Assembly (NCBI GenBank): GCA_035371905.1
Contig: DAORXQ010000084.1
Span: 1 to 7,258, forward strand
Length of the DNA: 7,258 nt
Reading direction: 5' to 3'
From: a bacterium
Lineage (GTDB): Bacteria; Ratteibacteria; UBA8468; B48-G9; JAFGKM01
Each line of letters begins with the position of its first letter. Position 1 is the stretch's first letter. Of the stretch, positions 1-6,296 are shown piece after piece. The notes below the pieces were generated by a model. The model ran no database searches. It was not told the DNA's origin and saw only the letters and a list, made by a program, of their open reading frames with translations. The translations under genes and the position numbers were made by a program.

Positions 1-1506
1 GAATTTGATTATTGTTGTGTACATGCTTCTTTTGCTTTAAAAGAAGAAGGTTATGAAAGCATAATGATAAACTGCAATCCTGAAACAGTAAGTACTGATT
101 ATGATACTTCAACAAGATTGTATTTTGAACCACTCACACTTGAAGATGTTTTGAGTGTAATTAGAAAAGAAAATCCTGAAGGAGTTATAGTTCAGTTTGG
201 CGGACAGACACCTATAAATCTTGCAATACCACTGATGAAAAATAAAGTAAAAATCCTTGGGACATCTCCGGAGGCAATAGACATAGCGGAAGACAGAAAG
301 AAATTCAGCAAATTAATAAAAAAACTTAAGTTAAATCAACCGCCGAATGGAACAGCTTTTACTTATGAAGAAGCAAAAAAAATAGCAGAGAAACTTGGAT
401 ATCCAGTACTTGTAAGACCATCATATGTTCTTGGAGGAAGGGCTATGGAGATTGTATATGATGAGACAACTTTAAAAGAATATATTGAAAAAGCGACCGA
501 AGTTTCACCTGAACATCCCATTTTAATAGACAAATTTCTTGAAGATGCGATAGAAGTTGATGTAGATGCAATATGTGATGGAAAGGTATGTGTTATAGGT
601 GGAATAATGGAACATATTGAAGAAGCAGGAATTCATTCAGGAGATAGTGCAATGGTTTTGCCACCTTATAGTTTGAAGAAAGAGATAATAGAAGAAATAA
701 AGGAGTCAACAAAGAAAATAGCACTTTCTCTGAACATAGTTGGATTAATAAATATTCAATATGCAGTAAAGAATGACATTGTTTATATTCTTGAAGTAAA
801 TCCCCGTGCTTCAAGAACTGTCCCATTTGTAAGTAAAACTATAGGTATACCTCTTGCGAAACTTGCAACAAAGATTATGATAGGAAAGACATTAAAAGAA
901 CTTGGATTTAAGAAAGAGGTAGATATAAATTATTATGCAGTAAAAGAGTCGGTATTTCCATTTAACAGATTTGGTAATGTAGATGCAGTATTAGGACCTG
1001 AGATGAAATCAACAGGAGAAGTAATGGGTATAGATAAAACATTTGAACTTGCCTATGCAAAAAGTCAGATAGCAGCAGGACAGAAATTACCTTTATCAGG
1101 AAAAGTATTTATAAGTGTAAAAGATAAGGATAAACCACATATAATTTCAATAGCAAAAGAACTTAAAGATCTTGGTTTTGAGATACTAGCAAGTTTAGGT
1201 ACAGGAAAAGTGCTTGAAGAAAATGGGATTTCAGTAAAAATAATACCAAAGATTTATGAAGGTAGACCCAATATACTTGACTATGTTATAAATAATGAAA
1301 TTTCTCTAATAATAAATACTCCATCCGGTAAAAAACCCAAGAAGGACATTGTTTCAATAAGGACAATTGCAGTTCAGAGGAACATACCTCTTGTAACAAC
1401 AATTCCAGGAGCAAAAGCAACTGTATATGCTATCAAAAAATTGAAAGAAAGTGAATTAAATGTAATGGATGTCAAAAGTTATTACAAATTTAAAAAAGAA
1501 ATTTAA
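1..1506 (+). CDS. carB: Carbamoyl-phosphate synthase large subunit, C-terminal half (5' partial)
   Basis: CarB makes carbamoyl phosphate from bicarbonate, ATP and ammonia channelled from the glutaminase subunit CarA, for pyrimidine and arginine synthesis in the cytoplasm. The reading frame is open from base 1, and the residues before the first ATG (position 64) already match the family (EFDYCCVHAS), so the gene enters from the left and ATG 64 is not its start. About 501 residues remain of a protein usually near 1070. The second ATP-grasp (carbamate kinase-like) half is seen in NCNPETVSTDYDTS, VIVQFGGQTP, VRPSYVLGGRAMEIVYD, DAIEVDVDAICDG and LEVNPRASRTVPFVSK. The C-terminal MGS-like allosteric domain starts near KVFISVKDKDK (about position 1100) and includes EGRPNILDYV and INTPSGKK. 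In the E. coli enzyme this domain binds UMP, IMP and ornithine, so similar feedback control is possible here but not shown. The stop lies one base before the guaA start, so co-transcription is likely. Confidence 0.97.
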   Translation, partial: EFDYCCVHASFALKEEGYESIMINCNPETVSTDYDTSTRLYFEPLTLEDVLSVIRKENPEGVIVQFGGQTPINLAIPLMKNKVKILGTSPEAIDIAEDRKKFSKLIKKLKLNQPPNGTAFTYEEAKKIAEKLGYPVLVRPSYVLGGRAMEIVYDETTLKEYIEKATEVSPEHPILIDKFLEDAIEVDVDAICDGKVCVIGGIMEHIEEAGIHSGDSAMVLPPYSLKKEIIEEIKESTKKIALSLNIVGLINIQYAVKNDIVYILEVNPRASRTVPFVSKTIGIPLAKLATKIMIGKTLKELGFKKEVDINYYAVKESVFPFNRFGNVDAVLGPEMKSTGEVMGIDKTFELAYAKSQIAAGQKLPLSGKVFISVKDKDKPHIISIAKELKDLGFEILASLGTGKVLEENGISVKIIPKIYEGRPNILDYVINNEISLIINTPSGKKPKKDIVSIRTIAVQRNIPLVTTIPGAKATVYAIKKLKESELNVMDVKSYYKFKKEI

Positions 1507-1507
1507 A

Positions 1508-3028
1508 ATGGTTGGAATAATTGATTTTGGTTCTCAATATACTCAATTGATAGCAAGAAGGATAAGAGAGTTAAATATTTACTGTGAAATTTTACATTAT
1601 TCTATAAAATATGAAGAAATAAAAAATAAAAATATTAAGGTCTTAATTCTTTCCGGAGGTCCTGGGCATATATCTGAAGATAATATAAACTTTGATGAAA
1701 GAATTTTAAAAAGTAATGAATTCTTTATTCTTGGCATATGTTATGGTATGCAAATTATTGCAGAATTATTTGGTGGTGAAGTTTCTCATGGAAATATAAG
1801 AGAATATGGAAAAACAATTTTTTATCCAGAAACAAATGAGGAAATTTTTGGTGGATTGAAAAAAGAAACAACTGTCTGGATGAGCCACTGGGATTATGTT
1901 AGTAAATTGCCAAAAAACTTTAAAATAATTGGTAAAACTGAAAATATAAAGGTAGGTGCTTTCAGAGATGAAAATAAAAGAATTTATGGATTACAGTTTC
2001 ACCCAGAAGTTATTCATACAAGAGAAGGTAAGAAGATTTTAAAAAATTTTCTTTTTAAAATATGTAAGTTAAAAAAGAACTGGACAGAAAAATCAATAAT
2101 TGATAAAGTTAAGGAAGAAATAAAAGAAAAAGTTGGAAATAAAAAAGTTATATGTGCTTTAAGCGGAGGAGTTGATTCTTCTGTTTTATCTATAATTTTA
2201 CATGATGTATGTGGTGAAAATTCTTTAAGTATATTTGTTAATAATGGACTTTTGAGGAAAAATGAGCCAGAAGAAATAATTAAATTTTTCAATGGTAGAG
2301 TAAATTTTAGTTATGTTGATGCTTCAAATTTATTTCTTGAAAGATTGAAAAATATTGAAAACCCTGAAGAAAAAAGGAAGATAATAGGCAATACATTTAT
2401 TGAGATTTTTGAAAAAGAAGGTGAAAGATTTGGTGCTGAATTTCTTGCTCAGGGGACATTATATCCAGATGTAATTGAAAGTTGTTCTCCTTTTAAAGGC
2501 CCCTCTGCAAGAATAAAAACGCATCATAATGTTGGAGGACTTCCTGAAAAAATGAAATTTAAACTTGTTGAACCATTTAGATTTTTATTTAAGGATGAGG
2601 TTAGAAAGATTGCTAAAAAATTAAATTTACCAGATTTTATAATTAAAAGACATCCATTTCCTGGGCCTGGACTTGCAGTAAGAATAATTGGGAATATTAC
2701 GAAAGAACGACTTGAAATATTAAAAAATGCAGATGTTATAGTTAAAGAGGAAATAAAAAGAGCAAATCTTTACGATAAAATATGGCAGGCATTTGCAGTT
2801 TTGTTGCCTATTAAAACTGTTGGAGTTATGGGAGATAAAAGGACTTATGAATATGTTATTGGAATAAGGGTTGTGAAAAGTAAAGATGGAATGACTGCTG
2901 ATTGGGTAAAAATTCCTTATAAAATCCTTGAAAAAATATCAAATAGAATTGTAAATGAGATTAAAGGAGTAAATAGAGTTGTATATGATATAACCTCAAA
3001 ACCACCTGCAACAATTGAATGGGAATAA
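1508..3028 (+). CDS. guaA: GMP synthase (glutamine-hydrolysing)
   Basis: GuaA converts XMP to GMP using ATP and the amide nitrogen of glutamine, the last step of GMP synthesis, in the cytoplasm. The protein is 506 residues, close to the usual 510-525, and looks complete. The N-terminal class I amidotransferase domain begins IIDFGSQYTQLIARR, with nucleophile Cys78 in GICYGMQ and the His165/Glu167 pair in GLQFHPEV. The ATP-pyrophosphatase domain carries the PP-loop SGGVDSS (219-225). The C-terminal dimerisation and XMP-binding part has HPFPGPGLAVRIIG and ends in the hallmark KPPATIEWE. I chose ATG 1508 because the family's conserved sequence begins at once there. An in-frame ATG at 1469 would add 13 lysine-rich residues overlapping carB. 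No Shine-Dalgarno sequence precedes either start, and the start lies one base after the carB stop, which suggests coupled translation. Its 3' end faces pyrG with 3 bp between stops. Confidence 0.97.
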   Translation: MVGIIDFGSQYTQLIARRIRELNIYCEILHYSIKYEEIKNKNIKVLILSGGPGHISEDNINFDERILKSNEFFILGICYGMQIIAELFGGEVSHGNIREYGKTIFYPETNEEIFGGLKKETTVWMSHWDYVSKLPKNFKIIGKTENIKVGAFRDENKRIYGLQFHPEVIHTREGKKILKNFLFKICKLKKNWTEKSIIDKVKEEIKEKVGNKKVICALSGGVDSSVLSIILHDVCGENSLSIFVNNGLLRKNEPEEIIKFFNGRVNFSYVDASNLFLERLKNIENPEEKRKIIGNTFIEIFEKEGERFGAEFLAQGTLYPDVIESCSPFKGPSARIKTHHNVGGLPEKMKFKLVEPFRFLFKDEVRKIAKKLNLPDFIIKRHPFPGPGLAVRIIGNITKERLEILKNADVIVKEEIKRANLYDKIWQAFAVLLPIKTVGVMGDKRTYEYVIGIRVVKSKDGMTADWVKIPYKILEKISNRIVNEIKGVNRVVYDITSKPPATIEWE

Positions 3029-3031
3029 AAA

Positions 3032-4630
3032 CTAACTTTTAAACACACCAGATGCCTTAATAAATGCAGTAAAAAGAGGATGTGGCTTAAATGGTTTTGA
3101 TTTAAATTCTGGATGGAACTGAGTTGCTACAAAAAAAGGATGATTTTTTAATTCAATAATTTCAACAAGGTCTTTTTCAGGATAAATACCAGCAATCACA
3201 ATTCCATTTTTTTCAAAAATCTCTCTGTATTTATTATTAAATTCATATCTATGTCTGTGCCTTTCATAAATTTTTTCTTTACCATATGCCCTATAAGAAA
3301 TTGTTCCCTTTTTTAAAATGCAAGGATATGCTCCCAATCTCATAGTTCCACCTTTCATCTTTTTTCTTCTTTGTTCAGGAAGTAAATATATAACCGGGTT
3401 TTTTGTTTTTGGATTAAATTCTGTACTTGAAGCATCCTTAAGGCCACAAACACTCCTTGCAAATTCAATTGAAGCACATTGAAGTCCAAGACATATTCCT
3501 AAAAATGGTATTTTATTTTCTCTTGCATATTTTATCCCTTCAATTATTCCTTCTATCCCTCTTATACCAAAACCCCCTGGCACAATTATTCCAGATACAT
3601 CTTTTAAATATTTTTCTGCTCCATCTTTCTCTATTAATTCAGAATCTACCTTTTCAAACTTAACTTTACATTTATTTGCAATTCCACCATGAATAAGTGC
3701 TTCATAAATTGATTTATATGAATCTTGCAATTTAATATATTTTCCGACAACACCAATTTTAATTTCTCTTTCCGGATTTCTTAAAATATAAACTATATCT
3801 TTCCATTTATTTAAATCATTTTTAAATTTTCTTTTGAGATTTAAATACTTCAAAATAATCAAGTCAAGTTTTTGCTTTGAAAATATCAAAGGTATTTCGT
3901 AAATCAAATCAGTATCTATTGCCTCAATAACTGCTTCTTTTTTTACATTACAGAAAAGAGCAATTTTTTCTTTTATTTCTTCTGTTAATGGTTTTTCGGT
4001 TCTGCATAATAATATTTTTGGTTGAATACCTATTTCTCTCAATCTTCCCACGCTATGCTGTGTTGGTTTTGTTTTAATTTCATCAGCAACTTTAATATAT
4101 GGAACAAGTGTTAAATGAATATGTAATGTATCTTCTTCAGGTAAAGTTACCTGTATCTGTCTGATTGCCTCAAGAAATGGTAAACTCTCAATATCTCCAA
4201 CTGTTCCGCCTATTTCTGTTATTATAATATCACCGTCTTTTTTAAGAGCAAAAATCCTTTCTTTTATTTCATTTGTAATATGAGGAACAACCTGAACTGT
4301 TTTACCAAGATATTCACCTTTTCTTTCTTTTTGAATTACAGAAAAATAAATCTGGCCGCTTGTTACATTATTTTTATGAGTCATCTTTGCATTTGTAAAT
4401 CTTTCATAATGGCCAAGGTCAAGGTCTGTTTCTGTACCATCTTCAGTTACATATACCTCTCCATGCTGAAATGGACTCATTGTTCCGGGGTCAACATTTA
4501 TATATGGGTCAAATTTCAAAAAAGTAACCTTATATCCATGTGATTCAAGTAAGGTCCCTATTGAAGCAGAAGCAATACCCTTTCCTAGAGAAGATACAAC
4601 TCCACCGGTAATAAAAATAAATTTCTTCAT
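3032..4630 (-). CDS. pyrG: CTP synthase (glutamine-hydrolysing)
   Basis: PyrG aminates UTP to CTP with ATP and glutamine, under GTP activation in known members, in the cytoplasm. The product is 532 residues against about 535-545 for the family, and is complete. The N-terminal synthetase domain opens with KKFIFITGGVVSSLGKGI, including the P-loop (about 9-21). It continues with LKFDPYINVDPGTMSPFQHG, the metal-site Asp71 in DLDLGHYERF, and Glu139 in TEIGGTVGDIES. The C-terminal class I amidotransferase domain (from about 290) has the oxyanion region PGGFGIRG, nucleophile Cys380 in LGICLGLQ, and His506/Glu508 in QFHPEF. The ERHRHRYEFNN stretch near 457-466 is typical. The start is fixed by the conserved N-terminus. 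No Shine-Dalgarno sequence precedes it, and a promoter-like pair ends six bases upstream, so the mRNA may be leaderless. The G-rich initially transcribed stretch that controls pyrG in some Firmicutes is absent. Confidence 0.97.
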   Translation of the reverse strand: MKKFIFITGGVVSSLGKGIASASIGTLLESHGYKVTFLKFDPYINVDPGTMSPFQHGEVYVTEDGTETDLDLGHYERFTNAKMTHKNNVTSGQIYFSVIQKERKGEYLGKTVQVVPHITNEIKERIFALKKDGDIIITEIGGTVGDIESLPFLEAIRQIQVTLPEEDTLHIHLTLVPYIKVADEIKTKPTQHSVGRLREIGIQPKILLCRTEKPLTEEIKEKIALFCNVKKEAVIEAIDTDLIYEIPLIFSKQKLDLIILKYLNLKRKFKNDLNKWKDIVYILRNPEREIKIGVVGKYIKLQDSYKSIYEALIHGGIANKCKVKFEKVDSELIEKDGAEKYLKDVSGIIVPGGFGIRGIEGIIEGIKYARENKIPFLGICLGLQCASIEFARSVCGLKDASSTEFNPKTKNPVIYLLPEQRRKKMKGGTMRLGAYPCILKKGTISYRAYGKEKIYERHRHRYEFNNKYREIFEKNGIVIAGIYPEKDLVEIIELKNHPFFVATQFHPEFKSKPFKPHPLFTAFIKASGVFKS

Positions 4631-4636
4631 TTTTTT

Positions 4637-4665
4637 ATATTATCTTATTTTTTCATTACTTTCAA
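4637..4665 (-). promoter_or_regulatory. Putative sigma-70 type promoter of pyrG
   Basis: Read on the minus strand, TTGAAA (4665-4660) is separated by 17 bases from TAATAT (4642-4637), which ends six bases before the pyrG ATG. An overlapping alternative -10, GATAAT, matches the consensus in five of six places but with a 15-base spacer. Either choice puts the transcription start at or within a base or two of the ATG, consistent with the missing Shine-Dalgarno sequence. The region is very AT-rich, so chance matches are likely and the call is tentative. Confidence 0.4.
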
Positions 4666-4709
4666 AACTTTTTAATATTTTATCATAAAAAATCAATTCC
4701 ATTCAGTAA

Positions 4710-5080
4710 TTAAAAATAGGACTGGGTTAAGAGATTGTATTTAGGGTTAAGGTAGAAATTTTTGAAATAAGAATTTAAGATATCAGGTATTTCATCAAGA
4801 TTAATAACAGGAAATAAACAAATCTCATCTGGTAATTTATAATCTTTACAAAGTTTCTCATAAGGTGTCATTTCTACTGTAAAATGAATCTTTTTTCTTT
4901 CTGCTATTATTATCCTTTCTAATTATGGTGGTGTTTTGTTCGGTGAATTCTCTGGCCTTCTTGATAAGTCCTTTAATCCTTCCTTCTCTTTATATCTCCT
5001 TAACTAATTTTTTCGCCTGTCTTTTATCCTTTGGAACAATTACCTCTAAATCTCTCCTTCTCCATATATCTCTTTTCCAT
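4710..5080 (-). pseudogene. Decayed transposase (IS481/IS3-like integrase type), core deleted
   Basis: No single frame is open, but three minus-strand frames join into a recognisable order. An ATG at 5080 opens a short frame (MEKRYMEKERF). A second frame gives KDKRQAKKLVKE and stops at 4992-4990. A third, from 5003, reads RYKEKEGLKDLSRRP then NSPNKTPP, a TAA at 4925-4923, LERIIIAERKK, MTPYEKLCKDY and EICLFPVINLDEI, ending with a TAA at 4712-4710. The pattern (R)YK..GL.D.SRRP..SPN.TP is typical of the helix-turn-helix linker of integrase-type transposases. A TPYEKL-type motif commonly follows the RPH..L..(K)TP region near their C-terminus. The DDE catalytic core that should lie between is absent, and about 20 residues of the helix-turn-helix also seem lost. 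The gene is dead. Its exact family needs a database search. Confidence 0.6.
4723..4739 (+). repeat. Terminal inverted repeat, left end of the IS remnant
   Basis: The sequence TGGGTTAAGAGATTGTA matches the reverse complement of 5097-5113 in 15 of 17 positions, including an unbroken ten-base outer block. A partial second copy, GGGTTAAG, follows at 4744-4751 as a direct repeat just inside the end, where it could act as a subterminal transposase site. Confidence 0.7.
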
Positions 5081-5096
5081 TTCTTGTCTACCTGGA

Positions 5097-5113
5097 TACT
5101 ATGTCTTAACCCA
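5097..5113 (-). repeat. Terminal inverted repeat, right end of the IS remnant
   Basis: Read on the minus strand this is TGGGTTAAGACATAGTA, the partner of the left repeat. It lies 16 bases before the probable original transposase start codon (ATG at 5080, minus strand), a normal distance for a small insertion sequence. Confidence 0.7.
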
Positions 5114-5127
5114 AAAGAGAGAAAAAT

Positions 5128-5155
5128 TTGACTTTAAAATTTTTTAATATAAAAT
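5128..5155 (+). promoter_or_regulatory. Putative promoter of the nadE'-amidotransferase-glnA operon
   Basis: TTGACT (5128-5133) and TAAAAT (5150-5155), each five of six to the sigma-70 consensus, are 16 bases apart. Transcription would start near 5161-5163, leaving a leader of about 70 bases. This is the best promoter-like pair upstream of the rightward genes, and the tight spacing downstream suggests it serves all three. The site lies just outside the right end of the IS remnant. Confidence 0.45.
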
Positions 5156-5159
5156 TTAG

Positions 5160-5220
5160 CATGGAGGATGTGCTCCCACCAGACAAAGAAGTCCTTTCCA
5201 GTGTTGGGAAAATAATAAAA
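5160..5220 (+). promoter_or_regulatory. GC-rich leader with possible alternative RNA structures before nadE'
   Basis: Bases 5160-5208 are about half G+C, clearly above the surrounding sequence. Possible pairings are GGAG 5163-5166 with CTCC 5173-5176, and TTTCC 5195-5199 with GGAAA 5207-5211 (7-base loop). The second competes with TCCTTT 5192-5197 pairing to AAAGGA 5219-5224, which would cover the ribosome binding site. I recognise no known riboswitch consensus. A 29-codon frame (ATG 5161 to TAG 5250) also runs through it. It may instead be a scrap of foreign DNA. Confidence 0.3.
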
Positions 5221-5226
5221 AGGAGG
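5221..5226 (+). promoter_or_regulatory. Ribosome binding site of nadE'
   Basis: A perfect AGGAGG lies five bases before ATG 5232 and fixes that start. It contrasts with guaA and pyrG, which have no such site. Confidence 0.85.
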
Positions 5227-5231
5227 TTTTT

Positions 5232-6296
5232 ATGGATAATCTTTTTATAGGTTTATGTCAATTAAATTTTATTGTTGGAGATATAAATGGTAATACTGAA
5301 AAAATAATAAGAACAATTGAAAAGGCAAAAGAATTAAAATGTAATTTTCTTTGTTTTCCAGAACTTTCAATTACAGGATATCCACCAGAGGACTTACTTT
5401 TGAAAAATAAATTTATCCAAGATAACTTAAAAGCAGTTGAAAGAATAAAAAATAAAGTAGAGGATATGGTTGTAATAGTTGGTTTTGTAAATAGAGAAGA
5501 TTCAAAGATTTACAACTCTGCTGCGATAATTTATAAAAGAAAAATAATTGGGATTTACAATAAAAAAATTCTTCCAAATTATGATGTTTTTGATGAAAAG
5601 AGATATTTTGATGAAGGAAAAAAAGAGGGTATTTATGAAATTAATGGAATTAAATTTGGTATTACAATATGTGAAGATATATGGCATAAAAATGATCCTT
5701 ATGCAAAACAGATAAAAGATGGAGCAAAATATATTTTCACTTTAAATGCTTCCCCTTATCATTTCAGAAAAATTAAAGAAAGAGAAAATTTAGTAAGAAA
5801 TATATGCACTGAAAATAATGTTTTTTTATTTTATACAAATCTTGTTGGTGGTCAGGATGAACTTGTTTTTGATGGTCAAAGTTTTGCAATGAATCCAAAA
5901 GGAGAAATTATAAAGAAAGCAAGTCCCTTTGAAGAAGAGATTTTATTTTTTTCAACAAATGAAAAACAGGAGAAAATTATAGAAATTAGTGAAGAAGAGG
6001 AGATATATAAAGCACTTATTTGTGGATTAAAGGACTATGTTTATAAAAATAATTTTAAAAAAGTTGTTATAGGTTTAAGTGGTGGTATTGATTCATCCCT
6101 TGTGGCAACAATTGCTACTGATGCTCTTGGAAAAGATAATGTTATAGGTGTTTTTATGCCTTCAAGGTTTTCCTCTTCTCAATCTTTTAATGATGCAAAA
6201 AAATTAGCAGAAAATCTTGGAATTAAATTTATTGTGATACCGATAGAAGATGCAATAAGAATAAGGACAGGAGAAAAAGGTGATGAAGCAATTTAA
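5232..6296 (+). CDS. nadE: Glutamine-dependent NAD+ synthetase, truncated (probable pseudogene)
   Basis: Full-length two-domain NadE amidates deamido-NAD+ to NAD+ with ATP and glutamine. This frame encodes 354 residues, whereas such enzymes have roughly 540-580. The N-terminal nitrilase-type glutaminase domain (1 to about 240) looks intact, with the triad Glu44 in CFPELSITGYPPEDLL, Lys111 in NKKILPNYDVFDE and Cys147 in TICEDIWH. The synthetase domain starts near 260 and keeps the PP-loop GLSGGIDSS (281-289) and VFMPSRFSSSQSFNDA. It departs from the family after IPIEDA (about 341), ending with the unrelated tail IRIRTGEKGDEAI. Roughly 190-200 residues, including the TGNKSE region and most of the NaAD-binding and dimerisation part, are missing and do not appear in another frame downstream. 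NAD synthesis by this product is therefore unlikely. The last 14 bases overlap the next gene and carry its ribosome binding site, suggesting a deletion fused nadE to that gene's upstream region. Assembly error is the alternative. Confidence 0.9.
   Translation: MDNLFIGLCQLNFIVGDINGNTEKIIRTIEKAKELKCNFLCFPELSITGYPPEDLLLKNKFIQDNLKAVERIKNKVEDMVVIVGFVNREDSKIYNSAAIIYKRKIIGIYNKKILPNYDVFDEKRYFDEGKKEGIYEINGIKFGITICEDIWHKNDPYAKQIKDGAKYIFTLNASPYHFRKIKERENLVRNICTENNVFLFYTNLVGGQDELVFDGQSFAMNPKGEIIKKASPFEEEILFFSTNEKQEKIIEISEEEEIYKALICGLKDYVYKNNFKKVVIGLSGGIDSSLVATIATDALGKDNVIGVFMPSRFSSSQSFNDAKKLAENLGIKFIVIPIEDAIRIRTGEKGDEAI
6269..6273 (+). promoter_or_regulatory. Ribosome binding site of the orphan amidotransferase gene
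   Basis: AGGAG ends nine bases before ATG 6283 (six before the adjacent in-frame GTG 6280). It lies inside the unrelated tail of the truncated nadE, which supports the view that this tail was originally non-coding leader of the amidotransferase gene. Confidence 0.65.

Larger units (their letters stand above)
4723..5113 (-). mobile_element. Internally deleted insertion-sequence remnant with terminal inverted repeats
   Basis: This 391-bp segment is bounded by a 17-bp imperfect inverted repeat (15 of 17 bases match). Inside, on the minus strand, are broken pieces of a transposase open reading frame: the end of a helix-turn-helix part and a C-terminal tail, with no catalytic core between. The TGGGTTAAGA ends enclose the whole. 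Integrase-type (DDE) elements of the IS481/IS3 kind are normally about 1-1.5 kb, so most of the interior is lost and the element cannot move by itself. It lies in the gap between the divergent pyrG and nadE promoters without touching either. I saw no clear target-site duplication. Family placement rests on remembered motif resemblance only. Confidence 0.65.

Noticed and set aside
64..66. ATG 64 as the start of carB
   Set aside because: Conserved CarB residues (EFDYCCVHASFALKEEGYES) are encoded in the same frame from base 1, so the gene is simply cut by the window edge.
593..826. Antisense frame inside carB, and similar ones inside guaA (2014-2292), pyrG (3457-3663, 4280-4543) and nadE' (5502-5687)
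   Set aside because: Each lies wholly within a well-supported gene on the other strand, has low-complexity hydrophobic content, and lacks start signals.
1469..1507. Longer GuaA with 13 extra N-terminal residues from ATG 1469
   Set aside because: The extension is lysine-rich, overlaps the carB end, and has no ribosome binding site. The family's conserved N-terminus begins directly at ATG 1508.
4925..5131. A 68-codon plus-strand frame with hydrophobic, membrane-like content
   Set aside because: It lies opposite the decayed transposase inside the IS remnant. Its leucine/phenylalanine richness is what results from reading purine-rich coding DNA backwards. It has no ribosome binding site.
5130..5158. 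AT-rich imperfect palindrome with T-runs, considered as an intrinsic terminator
   Set aside because: There is no GC-rich stem. The segment reads better as part of a promoter for the downstream operon.
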